A DNA stretch of 64,000 bases from [Mycobacterium] fortunisiensis (GTDB lineage: Bacteria; Actinomycetota; Actinomycetes; Mycobacteriales; Mycobacteriaceae), in contig NZ_VOMB01000027.1 of assembly GCF_019050325.1 (NCBI RefSeq), forward strand, positions 62,001-126,000, read 5' to 3'. A program made the translations under genes and the position numbers. Under the pieces are notes generated by a model. That model was given only the letters and a program-made list of their open reading frames with translations, was not told the origin of the DNA and ran no database searches. Each line of letters begins with the position of its first letter. The stretch's first letter is position 1. Shown piece by piece: positions 41,117 through 49,995 of the stretch.

Positions 41117-41557
41117 CTACGCGCCCTCCACCTCCTTCTTGAGGTTGGCCAGCACCTCGTCCTGGATCTTGCGCAGGCCCAACGGCGCGAACGTCTTCTC
41201 GAAGAAGCCCTTGATGCCGCCGGCCCCCGTCCAGGTGGTCTTGAGGTTGACCGAGGATCCGGCGCCCGCCGGGGCGACGGTCCAGTTGGTCACCAGCGAC
41301 GAGTTGGCGTCCTTCTCGATCACCGTGTGGCCGGCCACGTCGACCGAGGCCTTGACGTCACGTACCCGCGACTCGGTGGCCTGCAGCTTCCAGGCCGCCA
41401 CGGTGCCGGCGCCCTGGCCGCCTTCGAGCACCTGATAGTCGCGGTAGTGCGACGAAAGGATCTTCGGACGCACAGTCTGGTAGTCCGCGATCGCGGCGAA
41501 CACGGCCGCGGGCTCGGCATTGATCAGAACCGTGCTGACCGCGCTGACCTGTCCCAT
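41117..41557 (-). CDS. SRPBCC/START-like protein, Rv3718c-like
   Basis: A 146-residue protein with the SRPBCC fold, a deep hydrophobic pocket for lipids or aromatic ligands. The opening SAVSTVLINAEPAAVFAAIADYQ and the ending FAPLGLRKIQDEVLANLKK are typical. The ATG at 41557 has GGAG eight bases upstream; 30 extra codons in the open frame are not used. Ligand unknown. It is divergent from the FAD oxidase gene. Confidence 0.85.
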   Translation of the reverse strand: MGQVSAVSTVLINAEPAAVFAAIADYQTVRPKILSSHYRDYQVLEGGQGAGTVAAWKLQATESRVRDVKASVDVAGHTVIEKDANSSLVTNWTVAPAGAGSSVNLKTTWTGAGGIKGFFEKTFAPLGLRKIQDEVLANLKKEVEGA

Positions 41558-41622
41558 GACTGAAACTCCTTCAACTCGTGTCTGCGGTCGCATCGGGCGC
41601 AACCTCCGACTAGCGTATATGT

Positions 41623-43002
41623 GTGTCTGTTGTGACGACTGACGCACAAGCTGTCCATGCTGCCGGTGTGCAACGGCTCCTGGACAGTTACCGCGCCATC
41701 CCGCCCAATTCGACGGTGCGGCTTGCCAAGCCCACCTCGAACCTGTTTCGCGCGCGGGATCGCAGCGATACCAAGGGTCTGGACGTCTCGGGGCTGACCA
41801 ATGTGATCGCCGTCGACGCCGACGCCCGCACCGCCGACGTGGCAGGGATGTGCACCTACCAGGATCTGGTCGCCGCGACGTTGCCGCACGGCCTGGCCCC
41901 GCTGGTGGTGCCGCAGCTGAAGACGATCACCCTCGGTGGCGCGGTCACCGGGCTGGGTATCGAGTCGACGTCGTTCCGCAACGGGCTGCCGCATGAATCG
42001 GTACTGGAGATGGACATCCTCACGGGCACAGGCGAGATCGTCACCGCAAGCCCGGAGGTGTGCTCAGACCTTTTCCATGCCTTCCCCAATTCTTATGGCA
42101 CGCTGGGCTATTCGACCCGGTTGCGAATCGAGCTGGAGCCCGTCGCGCCGTTTGTCGCGTTGCGCCACCTACGGTTCCACACATTGGCTGGGCTCGTCTC
42201 GACGATGGATCGCATCATCGAGACCGGTGGGCTCGACGGCGAGCCGGTCGATTACCTCGACGGCGTGGTGTTCAGCGCCGAGGAGAGCTACCTGTGCGTC
42301 GGATTCAAGACGGCGACGCCCGGGCCGGTCAGTGACTACACCGGCCAGGACATCTACTACCGATCGATCCAGCACCCGCACGGCGAACGGCACGACCGGC
42401 TGACGATTCACGATTATCTGTGGCGCTGGGACACCGATTGGTTCTGGTGCTCACGGGCATTCGGCGCGCAGAACCCGACGATTCGGCGGTTCTGGCCACG
42501 ACGTCTGCGTCGCAGCAGCTTCTACTGGAAACTTGTCGGCTACGACCAGCGGTTCAATATCGCCGACCGGACCGAGAAGCGGCACGGCCGCCCGCCCAGG
42601 GAACGGGTGGTGCAGGACGTCGAGGTGCCCATCGAGAACTGCGAGAGCTTCCTGTCGTGGTTTTTGGCCAACATCCCGATCGAGCCGATCTGGTTGTGCC
42701 CCTTACGGTTACGTGATGATTCCGGCTGGCCGCTCTACCCGATCCAGCCCCACCACACCTATGTCAATGTCGGCTTCTGGTCCTCGGTACCGGTCGGCCC
42801 CGCCGAGGGCCACACGAACAAGCTGATCGAGGCCAAGGTCAGCGGGCTCGACGGACACAAGTCGCTGTATTCGGACTCCTACTATGGCCGTGAGGAATTC
42901 GACGAACTCTATGGCGGAGAGGCCTACAAGACCGTCAAGAAATCCTACGACCCCGATTCACGCCTGTTTGACCTGTATTCGAAAGCCGTCTTGCGCCGAT
43001 GA
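41623..43002 (+). CDS. FAD-binding oxidoreductase, Rv3719-like (TmsA-like)
   Basis: A 459-residue FAD enzyme of the VAO/FAD_binding_4 type. The FAD domain shows VVPQLKTITLGGAVTGLGIESTSF, and the C-terminal half resembles DHCR24-like reductases. It starts with GTG. Fourteen bases downstream lies a cyclopropane-synthase-like methyltransferase. In mycobacteria a similar pair, TmsA/TmsB, makes 10-methyl branched (tuberculostearic) fatty acids by methylation of oleoyl chains and reduction of the methylene; a paralogous lipid role is likely but inferred. Confidence 0.82.
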   Translation: MSVVTTDAQAVHAAGVQRLLDSYRAIPPNSTVRLAKPTSNLFRARDRSDTKGLDVSGLTNVIAVDADARTADVAGMCTYQDLVAATLPHGLAPLVVPQLKTITLGGAVTGLGIESTSFRNGLPHESVLEMDILTGTGEIVTASPEVCSDLFHAFPNSYGTLGYSTRLRIELEPVAPFVALRHLRFHTLAGLVSTMDRIIETGGLDGEPVDYLDGVVFSAEESYLCVGFKTATPGPVSDYTGQDIYYRSIQHPHGERHDRLTIHDYLWRWDTDWFWCSRAFGAQNPTIRRFWPRRLRRSSFYWKLVGYDQRFNIADRTEKRHGRPPRERVVQDVEVPIENCESFLSWFLANIPIEPIWLCPLRLRDDSGWPLYPIQPHHTYVNVGFWSSVPVGPAEGHTNKLIEAKVSGLDGHKSLYSDSYYGREEFDELYGGEAYKTVKKSYDPDSRLFDLYSKAVLRR

Positions 43003-43015
43003 ACGGAGAACAGCG

Positions 43016-44329
43016 ATGACCACCTTCAAAGAACACTCGACGCATACCACCGAGGGCAGGCTGAGCCTGGCCGAGATCCTGGAGATCTTCGCGGCGGGTC
43101 AGTTACCCCTGAAGTTCACGGCCTATGACGGCAGCAGCGCCGGCCCCGCCGACGCCACCCTCGGCTTGGATCTCAAAACCCCACGGGGCACCACGTATCT
43201 GGCGACTGCCCCGGGCGATCTCGGCCTGGCCCGCGCCTATGTATCGGGTGACCTGGAGCCGTACGGGGTGCATCCCGGAGATCCGTATCCGCTGCTGTGC
43301 GCACTGGCCGAGCGGATGGCCTTCAAACGCCCGCCGGCGCGCATGCTGGCCAACATCGTGCGCTCCATCGGAATCGAACACTTCAAGCCCATCGCACCGC
43401 CGCCCCAGGAGGCGTTGCCGCGCTGGCGGCGCATGGTGGAAGGGTTGCGGCACAGCAAGACCCGTGACGCCGAGGCGATCCATCATCACTACGACGTGTC
43501 GAACACGTTCTACGAATGGGTGCTCGGGCCGTCGATGACCTACACCTGCGCGTGCTATCCCGATCTGGATGCCGACCTGGAAACCGCGCAGGACAACAAA
43601 TATCGATTGGTGTTCGAGAAGCTGCGACTGCAGCCCGGTGACCGGCTGCTCGACGTCGGCTGCGGCTGGGGCGGCATGGTGCGTCATGCGGCGCGGCACG
43701 GGGTCAAGGCGCTCGGCGTGACGCTGTCGCGGGAGCAGGCCCGCTGGGCTCAGCAGGCGATCGCCGATGAGGGGCTCGAAAACCTCGCCGAGGTGCGCCA
43801 CGGCGACTACCGCGACATCACCGAGACAGGCTTCGACGCGGTGTCCTCGATCGGCCTGACCGAGCACATCGGCGTACACAACTATCCGTCCTACTTCGGC
43901 TTCCTCAAGTCAAAGATGCGTGACGGCGCACTGCTGCTCAACCACTGCATCACCCGCCACGACAACAGGTCCGGCGCGGCCGCCGGAGGCTTCATCGACC
44001 GCTATGTGTTCCCCGACGGGGAGCTCACCGGTTCCGGGCGGATCATCGCCGAGGTGCAGGACACCGGCCTCGAGGTGATACACGAGGAGAATCTGCGCAA
44101 CCACTACGCGATGACGTTGCGCGACTGGTGCGCCAATCTGGTCGAGCACTGGGACGAGGCCGTCGCCGAGGTCGGATTGCCCACCGCGAAGGTCTGGGGC
44201 CTCTACATGGCCGGATCCCGGCTCGGCTTCGAGACGAATGTGGTTCAGCTGCACCAGGTTCTGGCCGTCAAGCTCGACGAGCAGAGCAAGGACGGCGGGC
44301 TGCCACTGCGCCCGTGGTGGACGCCGTGA
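43016..44329 (+). CDS. Cyclopropane-fatty-acid-synthase-like methyltransferase, Rv3720-like
   Basis: A 437-residue SAM-dependent lipid methyltransferase. An N-terminal region (LPLKFTAYDGSSAG, GDLGLARAYVSGDLE) is followed by the catalytic domain: AIHHHYDVSNTFYEWVLG, SMTYTCACYPD, motif I LLDVGCGWGGM and TEHIGVHNYPSYF. It should add a methyl or methylene group to unsaturated phospholipid acyl chains. A GGAG lies before the ATG at 43016. It is co-transcribed with the FAD oxidoreductase and ends close to dnaX. Confidence 0.88.
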   Translation: MTTFKEHSTHTTEGRLSLAEILEIFAAGQLPLKFTAYDGSSAGPADATLGLDLKTPRGTTYLATAPGDLGLARAYVSGDLEPYGVHPGDPYPLLCALAERMAFKRPPARMLANIVRSIGIEHFKPIAPPPQEALPRWRRMVEGLRHSKTRDAEAIHHHYDVSNTFYEWVLGPSMTYTCACYPDLDADLETAQDNKYRLVFEKLRLQPGDRLLDVGCGWGGMVRHAARHGVKALGVTLSREQARWAQQAIADEGLENLAEVRHGDYRDITETGFDAVSSIGLTEHIGVHNYPSYFGFLKSKMRDGALLLNHCITRHDNRSGAAAGGFIDRYVFPDGELTGSGRIIAEVQDTGLEVIHEENLRNHYAMTLRDWCANLVEHWDEAVAEVGLPTAKVWGLYMAGSRLGFETNVVQLHQVLAVKLDEQSKDGGLPLRPWWTP

Positions 44330-44345
44330 ACCGGGCCTGCCGACG

Positions 44346-46355
44346 CTAGCTGTCGATCTTTCGCGCGCCCAACTCGTTCTGGAGTAGTTCCAGGGCGACC
44401 TCTTCAGGGTCGCGCCTGGGCCCAGCCTCCCCCTGCGAAGCCTCGGCGAGCATCTCCGCCTCCTCCTCTTCGGGGGAAGGCGGTTCGGGCTCTGGCTCGG
44501 GTTCGGGAATGTTGCGGCCGGGTCGCGTGGGGACCCGTGGCGGCGGCTTGGCGGCCTTCGGCGGCGGTGGCGGAGCCGCCTCGGCGGTGCCGACCTCACA
44601 GCGGATCTGCCAGTCCACCCCGAGCGCGTCCTTCAACGCGTCCCGGATCACGTCGGCGTTGCGCGATTCGGTGAGCCGTTTCGCCAGAGGCGGCGAATCA
44701 TGGGACAACACCAGGGTTTTGTCCTCAACAGCCCGCACGATGGCACCCGAGAGCATCACCTCGGTGGTGCGGCTGCGCTCACGCACCTTCTCCCGAACCG
44801 TCGACCACATCGAGCGCACGGCCGCGGCATTGGGCTCGCCGCCGGGGGCAGCCGACGCCGCCGCCGACACCGGCTCGGGTTCGGGCGCCGGAGCAGGCTC
44901 GGGCTCGAAGTCCGGCTCTGGCGGCAGTGGTGGCTCAGGCTCAGGCTCAGGAGCGGGTGGCGGCGGCGGGGCGGACACCGGTTCGGCTGCAGGCTCCGGC
45001 TCGGCAGCGGGCGCAGGTGACGGTGGTGCGGCTTCCGGTTCAGGAGCCGGCGCGGGTTCGGGTGATGATGCCGGCTCCACGGTGGGCGCGGGGGCTGGTG
45101 CAGCTTGGCTGCGCCGCACGAACGTCTTGGCCGGTTCGGCGACGGGCCGGGCCGCCGCCGAGGCCGACGCCTCCCCGGCCGGAATCGACATGTCCAGCCG
45201 GGTCTCGATGCGTTCGATGCGCTGCAGCAGCGCCGATTCGGTGTCGTGCGCCGAGGGCAGCAGCAGCCGCGCGCACACCACCTCCAGCAGTAGCCGCGGC
45301 GCGGTGGCACCGCGCATCTCACCGAGGCCGGCGTGCACCACCTCGGCATACCGGGCCAGCGTCGCCGCACCCACCCGGGCGGCCTGCTCGCGCATCCGCT
45401 CCAGCACGTCGGCCGGGGCGTCGACCACACCGCGGGTGACCGCGTCGGGCACCGCCTGCAGCACGATCAGGTCGCGGAAGCGTTCCAGCAGATCGGTGGC
45501 GAACCGGCGCGGATCGTGACCGGCGTCGATCACCGCCTCCACGGCGCCGAACAGCGCCGCCGCATCGGCAGCGGCCAGCGCCTCGACCGCGTCGTCGATG
45601 AGCGCCATATCGGTCGCACCGAGCAGCGCCAGCGCCCGCTGATAGGTGATGTGGTTGCCGCTCTCGACCTGTTCGGAGCCGGCCAGCAGCTGGTCGAGCA
45701 CCGAGAGCGTGTCGCGGGGTGAGCCACCGCCGGCGCGGATGACCAGCGGGTACACCGCGTCGTCGACGGTCACGTGCTCTTCGCCGCAGATGCGCTCCAG
45801 CAGCGGGCGCATGGTGCGCGGGGCCAACAGCCGGAACGGGTAGTGGTGGGTGCGCGACCGGATCGTCGGCAGCACCTTCTCCGGTTCGGTGGTGGCAAAG
45901 ACGAAGATCAGATGCTCGGGCGGCTCCTCGACGATCTTGAGCAGCGCGTTGAAACCGGCCGTGGTGACCATGTGGGCTTCGTCGACGATGAAGATGCGGT
46001 ACCGCGATTGAGCGGGAGCGTAGAAGGCGCGGTCGCGCAGCTCACGGGTGTCGTCCACACCGCCGTGGCTGGCCGCGTCGAGCTCGACGACGTCGACGTT
46101 GCCCGGGCCGTTGGGCGCCAGCGCCACGCACGAATCGCACACCCCGCACGGCGTGGGCGTGGGCCCCTGCTCACAGTTGAGCGAACGGGCCAGGATGCGC
46201 GCCGAGGATGTCTTACCGCAGCCGCGCGGTCCGGAGAACAGATAGGCGTGGTTGATCCGGCCTGCGGTCAGCGCAGTAGATAGCGGCTCGGTGACATGTT
46301 CCTGGCCAACGACTTCCGCGAAGCTTGCCGGCCGGTATTTGCGGTAGAGAGCCAC
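44346..46355 (-). CDS. dnaX: DNA polymerase III subunit gamma/tau
   Basis: A 669-residue clamp-loader ATPase subunit. The AAA+ domain begins YRKYRPASFAEVVGQ and has Walker A GPRGCGKTSSARIL, a zinc module (NCEQGPTPTPCGVCDSC) and Walker B FIVDEAHM. The lid and collar domains follow to about residue 370. Residues about 400-530 are a Pro/Ala/Glu-rich linker, and the C-terminal tau-like domain binds the polymerase. No slippery A-run for a gamma-form frameshift is seen. GTG start. Confidence 0.96.
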   Translation of the reverse strand: MALYRKYRPASFAEVVGQEHVTEPLSTALTAGRINHAYLFSGPRGCGKTSSARILARSLNCEQGPTPTPCGVCDSCVALAPNGPGNVDVVELDAASHGGVDDTRELRDRAFYAPAQSRYRIFIVDEAHMVTTAGFNALLKIVEEPPEHLIFVFATTEPEKVLPTIRSRTHHYPFRLLAPRTMRPLLERICGEEHVTVDDAVYPLVIRAGGGSPRDTLSVLDQLLAGSEQVESGNHITYQRALALLGATDMALIDDAVEALAAADAAALFGAVEAVIDAGHDPRRFATDLLERFRDLIVLQAVPDAVTRGVVDAPADVLERMREQAARVGAATLARYAEVVHAGLGEMRGATAPRLLLEVVCARLLLPSAHDTESALLQRIERIETRLDMSIPAGEASASAAARPVAEPAKTFVRRSQAAPAPAPTVEPASSPEPAPAPEPEAAPPSPAPAAEPEPAAEPVSAPPPPPAPEPEPEPPLPPEPDFEPEPAPAPEPEPVSAAASAAPGGEPNAAAVRSMWSTVREKVRERSRTTEVMLSGAIVRAVEDKTLVLSHDSPPLAKRLTESRNADVIRDALKDALGVDWQIRCEVGTAEAAPPPPPKAAKPPPRVPTRPGRNIPEPEPEPEPPSPEEEEAEMLAEASQGEAGPRRDPEEVALELLQNELGARKIDS

Positions 46356-46396
46356 GGAAGAAGGCTACCGACTGCATCTGACGCGGCGCCGGTGCC

Positions 46397-46459
46397 CGTT
46401 GACTTTGAAACCACGCACACTGCTACCCGCACAAATGCAGCGTCAGCTCAAAGTCAACG
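46397..46459. repeat. 12-bp inverted repeat with 39-nt loop
   Basis: CGTTGACTTTGA (46397-46408) and its exact complement TCAAAGTCAACG (46448-46459) lie between dnaX and the aminotransferase gene; the latter's stop codon is in the right arm. It may be a terminator or a member of another dispersed palindrome family. Confidence 0.6.
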
Positions 46460-47734
46460 CAAAAGCTGCTCAGTGGCCGCCAGCAGCGCACAGGTGGCGA
46501 CACCGTCGATCGCCGCACGCACGTCGGACAGCGACGGGAACGTCGGGGCGATGCGGATGTTCTTGTCCTCGGGATCCTTGCGGTACGGAAACGCCGAACC
46601 CGCCTCGGTCACCGCGATCCCGGCGTCCTTGGCCAGTGCCACGGTGCGCTTGGCGGTGCCCGGCCACACGTCGAGGCTGACGAAGTAGCCACCCTTGGGA
46701 TCGGTCCACGACGCGATCTTCGACTCGCCCAGCCGCTCTTCGAGGATCTCGGCGACGAGCGCGAACTTGGGGGCGATCAGCTGCCGGTGGCGCTGCATCT
46801 GCAGCCGCACGCCGTCGGCGTCGCCGAAGAACCGGGCGTGACGCAACTGGTTGACCTTGTCCGGGCCGATCGACTTCTTGCCCGCGTGCTGCAGGTACCA
46901 GGCGATGTTGCCCAGTGATCCGCCCAGGAAGCTCACCCCGGCCCCGGCGAAGGTGATCTTCGAGGTGGAGGCGAACACCAGCGGCCGGTTCGGATTGCCG
47001 GCCGCCTCGGCCAGCCCCAGCACGTCGACCTGGCGGGTGAACTCGTCCGTCAGGGTGTGCACCGCGTAGGCGTTGTCCCACATCAAACGGAAATCATTTG
47101 CCGCCGTGCGCATTTGAACGAGCCGCCGAACATTTTCCCAGGAATAGGTGACCCCGGTGGGGTTGCCGTACACCGGAACACACCACATGCCCTTGATCGC
47201 CGGATCGGCCGCGACCAACTCCTCGATCAGGTCGACGTCCGGTCCGTCCTCACGCATCGGGACCGGGATCATCTCGATGCCGAACGACTCGGTGATCGCG
47301 AAGTGCCGGTCGTATCCGGGTGCGGGACACAGGAATTTGATTCCGGATCTTGCGGCTTCCGCCATCCAAGGCCGCACCGAGTCCACCCCGCCGTGCAGCA
47401 GCGAGAACACGATGACGTCGTGCATCATCTCCAGGCTCGCGTTGTTGCCGGCGATCAGATTCTGCACCGGGATGCCGAGCAGCTCACCGAAGATCTCGCG
47501 CAGTTCGGGCAGGCCGTGCAGGCCACCGTAGTTGCGGGTGTCGGTGCCGTCGCGATCGCGGAAGTTCTCACCCGGCAGGCTCAGCAGCGCATTGGACAGA
47601 TCCAACTGCTCAGGAGCGGGCTTACCCCGGGTGAGGTCGAGGCTCAGCTCTTTGGCCTGCAACTCGGCATAGTTGCGCTGTTGGAGTTCGTGCTGCGCGA
47701 TCAGCTCGTCGCGGCCGAGGGACTGGAACGACAC
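46454..47734 (-). CDS. Aspartate aminotransferase, Rv3722c-like
   Basis: A 426-residue PLP enzyme of aminotransferase class I, in the MocR-like subgroup that contains Rv3722c, the main aspartate aminotransferase of M. tuberculosis. It shows the PLP lysine in FASTSKITFAGAG, WCVPVYGNPTGVTYSW, LMWDNAYAVHTL and the C-terminal Arg region NIRIAPTFPS. It makes aspartate from oxaloacetate and glutamate, feeding the ask-asd pathway seen earlier in the window. GTG start behind AAAGG. Confidence 0.9.
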   Translation of the reverse strand: MSFQSLGRDELIAQHELQQRNYAELQAKELSLDLTRGKPAPEQLDLSNALLSLPGENFRDRDGTDTRNYGGLHGLPELREIFGELLGIPVQNLIAGNNASLEMMHDVIVFSLLHGGVDSVRPWMAEAARSGIKFLCPAPGYDRHFAITESFGIEMIPVPMREDGPDVDLIEELVAADPAIKGMWCVPVYGNPTGVTYSWENVRRLVQMRTAANDFRLMWDNAYAVHTLTDEFTRQVDVLGLAEAAGNPNRPLVFASTSKITFAGAGVSFLGGSLGNIAWYLQHAGKKSIGPDKVNQLRHARFFGDADGVRLQMQRHRQLIAPKFALVAEILEERLGESKIASWTDPKGGYFVSLDVWPGTAKRTVALAKDAGIAVTEAGSAFPYRKDPEDKNIRIAPTFPSLSDVRAAIDGVATCALLAATEQLLR

Positions 47735-47765
47735 CGCGCGCCTTTCACAGAAGGTGAACGTAAGG

Positions 47766-47851
47766 GGACCCCGCGCACCCGCCAGAGCCCGTTGACCCTT
47801 GCTGCCTTCCGGCCCTGGGGGAGTTCACAGGATGGACGCCGCGCGGGGTCC
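47766..47851 (-). ncRNA. ffs: Signal recognition particle RNA (4.5S type)
   Basis: Read on the minus strand, the ends GGACCCCGCGC and GCGCGGGGTCC pair, and the apical part contains the universal SRP motif GGCCGGAAGGCAGCAAGGGT. This is the small bacterial SRP RNA that binds Ffh for co-translational membrane targeting. Ends are set by the terminal stem and may extend a few bases. Confidence 0.93.
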
Positions 47852-47924
47852 ACAGCGAGTGTAATACCCCCGCCTGTCCCCGGCGTTTACGGGAGCGGTT
47901 CGGGCGTCGGTTAGGATTGCCGAC

Positions 47925-48010
47925 GGAGGATTCGCCTAGTGGCCTATGGCGCTCGCCTGGAACGCGGGTTGGGTTAACAGCCCTCAGGGGTTCAAATCCC
48001 CTATCCTCCG
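47925..48010 (+). tRNA. tRNA-Ser (anticodon GGA)
   Basis: The acceptor arms GGAGGAT (47925-47931) and ATCCTCC (48003-48009) pair, with discriminator G48010. The anticodon loop CTGGAAC gives GGA, reading UCC/UCU serine codons. A long variable arm and a GGTTCAAATCC T-arm fit a class II tRNA. CCA is not encoded. Confidence 0.95.
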
Positions 48011-48019
48011 CGCTCGGGT

Positions 48020-48069
48020 CCGGGGTGCGACCTGCTGAATCACCTGGAGATCAGCGGCTCGCACCCCGG
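48020..48069 (+). terminator. Hairpin after tRNA-Ser
   Basis: An 11-bp perfect stem, CCGGGGTGCGA (48020-48030) with TCGCACCCCGG (48059-48069), follows the tRNA by ten bases. It probably ends the tRNA transcript before lucA; no T-run. Confidence 0.5.
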
Positions 48070-48094
48070 CCCAATTAAGTCCCCGAGGAGGAGT

Positions 48095-48919
48095 ATGGGC
48101 CGCACCGTCGCGGTGATCTTGCACGCATCGTTATCGATCGTGGCCGCCGGCCTCTACTTCTTCTTCGTTCTGCCCCGCTGGTACGAGCTGATGGGCCAGA
48201 CCTCACCGACCCTGGGCCTGATCCTGCGCATCGTCACCGGTGTGCTGATCGGTCTGGCGGCGCTGCCGGTGGTGTTCACACTGCTGCGGACAAAGCGACC
48301 TGAGCTGGCCACCCCGCAGTTGGCGCTGCGGTTGCGGACCGCCTCGATCTCGCTGCACGTACTGGCGGCCGTGCTGATCGTCGGCACCGCGATCGCCGAG
48401 ATCTGGATGTCGCTGGACAGCTTCGGGCCGTGGCTGTTCGGGATCTACGGGGCCGCCGCCGCGATCGCGCTGCTCGGCATCTTCGGCTTCTACCTGGCCT
48501 TTGTCGCCGAGCTGCCGCCCCCGCCGCCGAAACCGGTCAAGACCCGCGAGAAGTCCACCCGGCGTGGACGCAAGAAGGCCGCTGGCGAAGAGAGCGAAGA
48601 AGCCGAAGAAGCCGAGGCTGAAGCGGCCGCAGACAGCGAAGCGGCCGAAGAAGCCGAGGCTGAAGCGGCCGAAGACAGCGAAGCGGCCGAAGAAGCTGAG
48701 GCTGACGACACTGAAGCCGAGGCTGACGACGCCGATGACACCGCGGCTGACGACACTGACGCCGACGCCGAAGCCGACGCCGAAGAAACCGCGGCGGAGG
48801 AAGCCTCCGAACCGGCCGAATCGGCCGGCAAGTCACTCGGAAACAAGCGGCCGTCGAGCAAGAGCGGCGCCAAACGGCGGGGCTGGCGCAAGCGCGGCGA
48901 AGTCGCCACCGAGGACTGA
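48095..48919 (+). CDS. lucA: LucA-like membrane protein (Rv3723 homologue)
   Basis: A 274-residue protein with four membrane segments in the first 145 residues and a long cytoplasmic tail rich in Glu/Ala, ending in a basic segment (SSKSGAKRRGWRKRG). Position after dnaX/Rv3722c and tRNA-Ser matches Rv3723, LucA, which stabilises Mce1/Mce4 transporters for fatty acid and cholesterol uptake in M. tuberculosis. The tail contains two 14-residue tandem repeats. A strong GAGGAGGA ribosome-binding site precedes the ATG. Confidence 0.8.
   Translation: MGRTVAVILHASLSIVAAGLYFFFVLPRWYELMGQTSPTLGLILRIVTGVLIGLAALPVVFTLLRTKRPELATPQLALRLRTASISLHVLAAVLIVGTAIAEIWMSLDSFGPWLFGIYGAAAAIALLGIFGFYLAFVAELPPPPPKPVKTREKSTRRGRKKAAGEESEEAEEAEAEAAADSEAAEEAEAEAAEDSEAAEEAEADDTEAEADDADDTAADDTDADAEADAEETAAEEASEPAESAGKSLGNKRPSSKSGAKRRGWRKRGEVATED
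48605..48703 (+). repeat. 42-bp tandem repeat in lucA
   Basis: Two nearly identical 42-bp units (48605-48646, 48647-48688) and a partial third encode EEAEAEAAxDSEAA. Such an in-frame repeat can change copy number without breaking the reading frame. Confidence 0.75.
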
Positions 48920-48969
48920 CCGGCACCCACCGCGTCGACATCGGACGTTCGTCCAGCCAAGATGGGTAC

Positions 48970-49992
48970 ATGAGCAAACTGAGCTCAACGTCGTTCAAGA
49001 CGATCGTGGTGGCTGCGCTGAGCACCGTGGCACTCGTCGTCGCACCACTGACCCCCGCCGGCGCCGCCCCCGGTGACCCGCAATCGGCGGCGTCCCGGGT
49101 CGAGCCGTCGGTGGCCCGGATCGACACCATCGTCGACTACCAGCAGGCGTACGGCATCGGCACCGGGATCGTGCTGTCCCCGAACGGCGAGGTGCTGACC
49201 AACTATCACGTGGTCCAGGGCGCCAACACGATCAACGTGACGGTCGGCCGGCAGAGCTACCCGGCCGAGCTGGTCGGGTATGACCGGCAACATGACATCG
49301 CGGTGCTGCAACTGCAGGGTGCGGCCGGCCTGGCACCTGCGCCGTTCGGCGATTCGGCTGCGCTGGCTCCCGGCGCGCCCGTCGTCGCCCTCGGCAATGC
49401 GATGGGCACCGGTGCACCGCTGACCCGCGAGGTGGGCACCGTCAGCGCATTCGACCAGACCGTCAACGCCGAGGACGAGCTGACCGGCAGCAGCGATCAG
49501 ATCGACGGGCTGTTCGAGTTCGCCGCGCCGGTACGCGCCGGGGATTCGGGTGGGCCGGTGGTCAACGAGGCCGGACAGGTGGTCGGCATGACCACCGCGG
49601 CGTCGGTGAACTTCCGGATGGGCCCCGGAGGCAAGGGCTTCGCGATCCCGATCAACGAGGCGCTGGGCGTTGCCGGGCAGATCCGCGCGCGCACCCCGTC
49701 GGATTCGGTACACATCGGACCGCCGACCCTGCTCGGGGTCGGGGTGCGTACCGCCCAGCGGCAGAACGGCGGCGTCATCGTCCAAGACGTCATCCCCGGC
49801 GGTCCGGCCGAGACGGCGGGGCTGATCCCGGGCGATGTGCTCACCTCGATCGACGGGACACCGCTGGACTCGGCGCGCACCCTGACCCTGGTGCTGGATC
49901 GGCACTATCCCGGCGACGTCATCGCCCTGACCTGGCTGGACCAGATCGGTCAACAGCACACCGGCAAGGCCACCCTGGCTGCTGGACCGTAA
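48970..49992 (+). CDS. Secreted trypsin-like serine protease with PDZ domain (PepA/HtrA type)
   Basis: A 340-residue exported protease. Signal peptide residues 1-32 end in GAA-AP. The chymotrypsin-fold domain has the catalytic triad in LTNYHVVQ (His), RQHDIAVLQL (Asp) and APVRAGDSGGPVV (Ser). A PDZ domain follows from about residue 240 (GGVIVQDVIPGGPAETAGLIPGDVL). It resembles the mycobacterial PepA (32-kDa antigen) group, working in protein quality control outside the membrane. The PucR-type gene starts three bases after its stop. Confidence 0.9.
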   Translation: MSKLSSTSFKTIVVAALSTVALVVAPLTPAGAAPGDPQSAASRVEPSVARIDTIVDYQQAYGIGTGIVLSPNGEVLTNYHVVQGANTINVTVGRQSYPAELVGYDRQHDIAVLQLQGAAGLAPAPFGDSAALAPGAPVVALGNAMGTGAPLTREVGTVSAFDQTVNAEDELTGSSDQIDGLFEFAAPVRAGDSGGPVVNEAGQVVGMTTAASVNFRMGPGGKGFAIPINEALGVAGQIRARTPSDSVHIGPPTLLGVGVRTAQRQNGGVIVQDVIPGGPAETAGLIPGDVLTSIDGTPLDSARTLTLVLDRHYPGDVIALTWLDQIGQQHTGKATLAAGP

Positions 49993-49995
49993 TCC

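Noticed and set aside
44346..46355. Programmed frameshift in dnaX for a shorter gamma form
   Set aside because: No slippery A-rich heptamer with a following hairpin was seen in the gene.
47766..47851. Strong hairpin considered as a terminator or promoter element of the aminotransferase gene
   Set aside because: The apical GGAAGGCAGCAAGGGT motif identifies it as SRP RNA.
47925..48100. tRNA-Ser as an attachment site of an integrated element
   Set aside because: No integrase, no direct repeat of the tRNA 3' end and backbone genes on both sides.
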